From contig CAYOGE010000031.1 of NCBI GenBank assembly GCA_964403525.1, forward strand, positions 1 to 42,686: 42,686 nucleotides of DNA. The letters are read 5' to 3'. The stretch comes from JAJTGZ01 sp964403525. Lineage in GTDB: Bacteria; Planctomycetota; Phycisphaerae; Phycisphaerales; UBA1924. Position 1 is the first letter of the stretch. Each line of letters opens with the position of its first letter. The notes below the pieces were generated by a model that saw nothing but the letters and a program-made list of their open reading frames with translations, did no database searches and was not told the origin of the DNA. The position numbers and the translations under genes were made by a program. This document shows, one piece after another, positions 42,345 to 42,686 of this stretch.

Positions 42345-42594
42345 GGGCCTGCTCCACGCCGCGCTTGATCGCGGGCCACTTGGCGGCGGGTGACCTGCTG
42401 ACCGTCAGCCAGTCCTTGTGCAGCAGCAACCCCGCGACACCCTCGACGGCGAAGAGCGCTGCCGCGAGCGGGTGCGCTGCCGCCGCCTCGGCCGTGCGGA
42501 ACGGCAGCGACGCATCGGAGATGCGCCCGCTCAGCACGCACTTGAGCGCGTGCGGGTTGGGCGTCGGCTCGTACCGGAGAACGCTCACGGCCAT
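42328..42594 (-). CDS. Nfu/NifU N-terminal domain protein (stand-alone)
   Basis: 88 residues matching the Nfu_N domain: RYEPTPNPHALKCVLSG (the T-P-N-P-x-A-L-K signature), PLAAALFAVEGVAGLLLHKDWLTVSR and KWPAIKRGVEQALA. In full Nfu scaffolds this domain precedes a CxxC-bearing NifU domain that carries Fe-S clusters; here it stands alone and has no CxxC pair. Its end overlaps the start of mutY, itself an Fe-S protein, which is suggestive of a link to cluster supply but only inference. ATG 42594 begins MAVSVLRYEPTPNP; the frame is open slightly further upstream. Confidence 0.85.
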   Translation of the reverse strand: MAVSVLRYEPTPNPHALKCVLSGRISDASLPFRTAEAAAAHPLAAALFAVEGVAGLLLHKDWLTVSRSPAAKWPAIKRGVEQALAAHG

Positions 42595-42686
42595 GGCCGG
42601 TTGTAGGCAGGGTGCATGCGGGGCCGCGAACGGCGGCAACGGGCCACTACACTCGTGCGCCCCCCCCTCCGCCCCCCCTCCGCCCC
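42595..42686. other. Window edge, GC-rich upstream of Nfu_N gene
   Basis: About 90 bp up to the end of the window, including C-rich runs (42661-42686). I see no gene. Confidence 0.5.

Overview
The window looks like chromosomal DNA of a planctomycete, most likely class Phycisphaerae. The evidence is very high GC, many small membrane proteins that begin with a C-x2-C...C-P-x-C-G zinc ribbon, a fibro-slime protein, a spondin-like secreted protein with a PEP-CTERM-type tail (V-P-T-P-G-A...R-R-R), a pseudopilin, ECF-type sigma factors, and MurA. This is inference from protein features, not a database match. I saw no rRNA, tRNA, CRISPR array, prophage or complete classical IS element.

Left part (1-13.7 kb): CapD/FlaA1-like nucleotide-sugar enzyme, dUTPase, phenylalanine hydroxylase (phhA), purM, metK, a lipoprotein, a translationally coupled pdxA-MATE pair and a Lys/His-rich secreted protein. 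Housekeeping genes alternate with zinc-ribbon membrane proteins. Middle (13.8-25.4 kb): murA, the fibro-slime protein, a gene carrying a 33-base homopolymer read as polyproline, two overlapping zinc-ribbon membrane genes, a small membrane protein/XRE regulator pair with its own promoter and candidate operator, a lipoprotein, an Fpg/Nei glycosylase, a REP-associated Y1 transposase between matching palindromes, and lepA.

Right part (25.4-42.7 kb): a GT39-like glycosyltransferase, a ClC transporter with a TrkA-C-like tail, an ECF sigma/anti-sigma pair followed by the spondin/PEP-CTERM gene, a pseudopilin/anchored protein/Cys-rich peptide operon divergent from a sigma-like gene, a GNAT-MscS-HrpA operon, a DegT-family aminotransferase, and an Nfu_N-mutY overlap.

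The most distinctive feature is the amount of small palindromic repeat DNA. Four or five families occur: a CAGACTCC palindrome (six copies), a REP-like double hairpin around the Y1 transposase, a 58-bp element near 39.7 kb, a GC-rich nested element after metK, and heptamer tandem repeats near purM. Three of these families are read through in frame inside genes (5' end of the MATE gene, C-terminal part of hrpA, middle of purM). The best candidates for an undescribed system are the REP/Y1-transposase locus, the sigma-linked Cys-rich peptide/pseudopilin operon, and the polyproline gene with its promoter-abutting 10-bp inverted repeat. Coordinates and repeats were read by eye; family assignments rest on motif recognition only.
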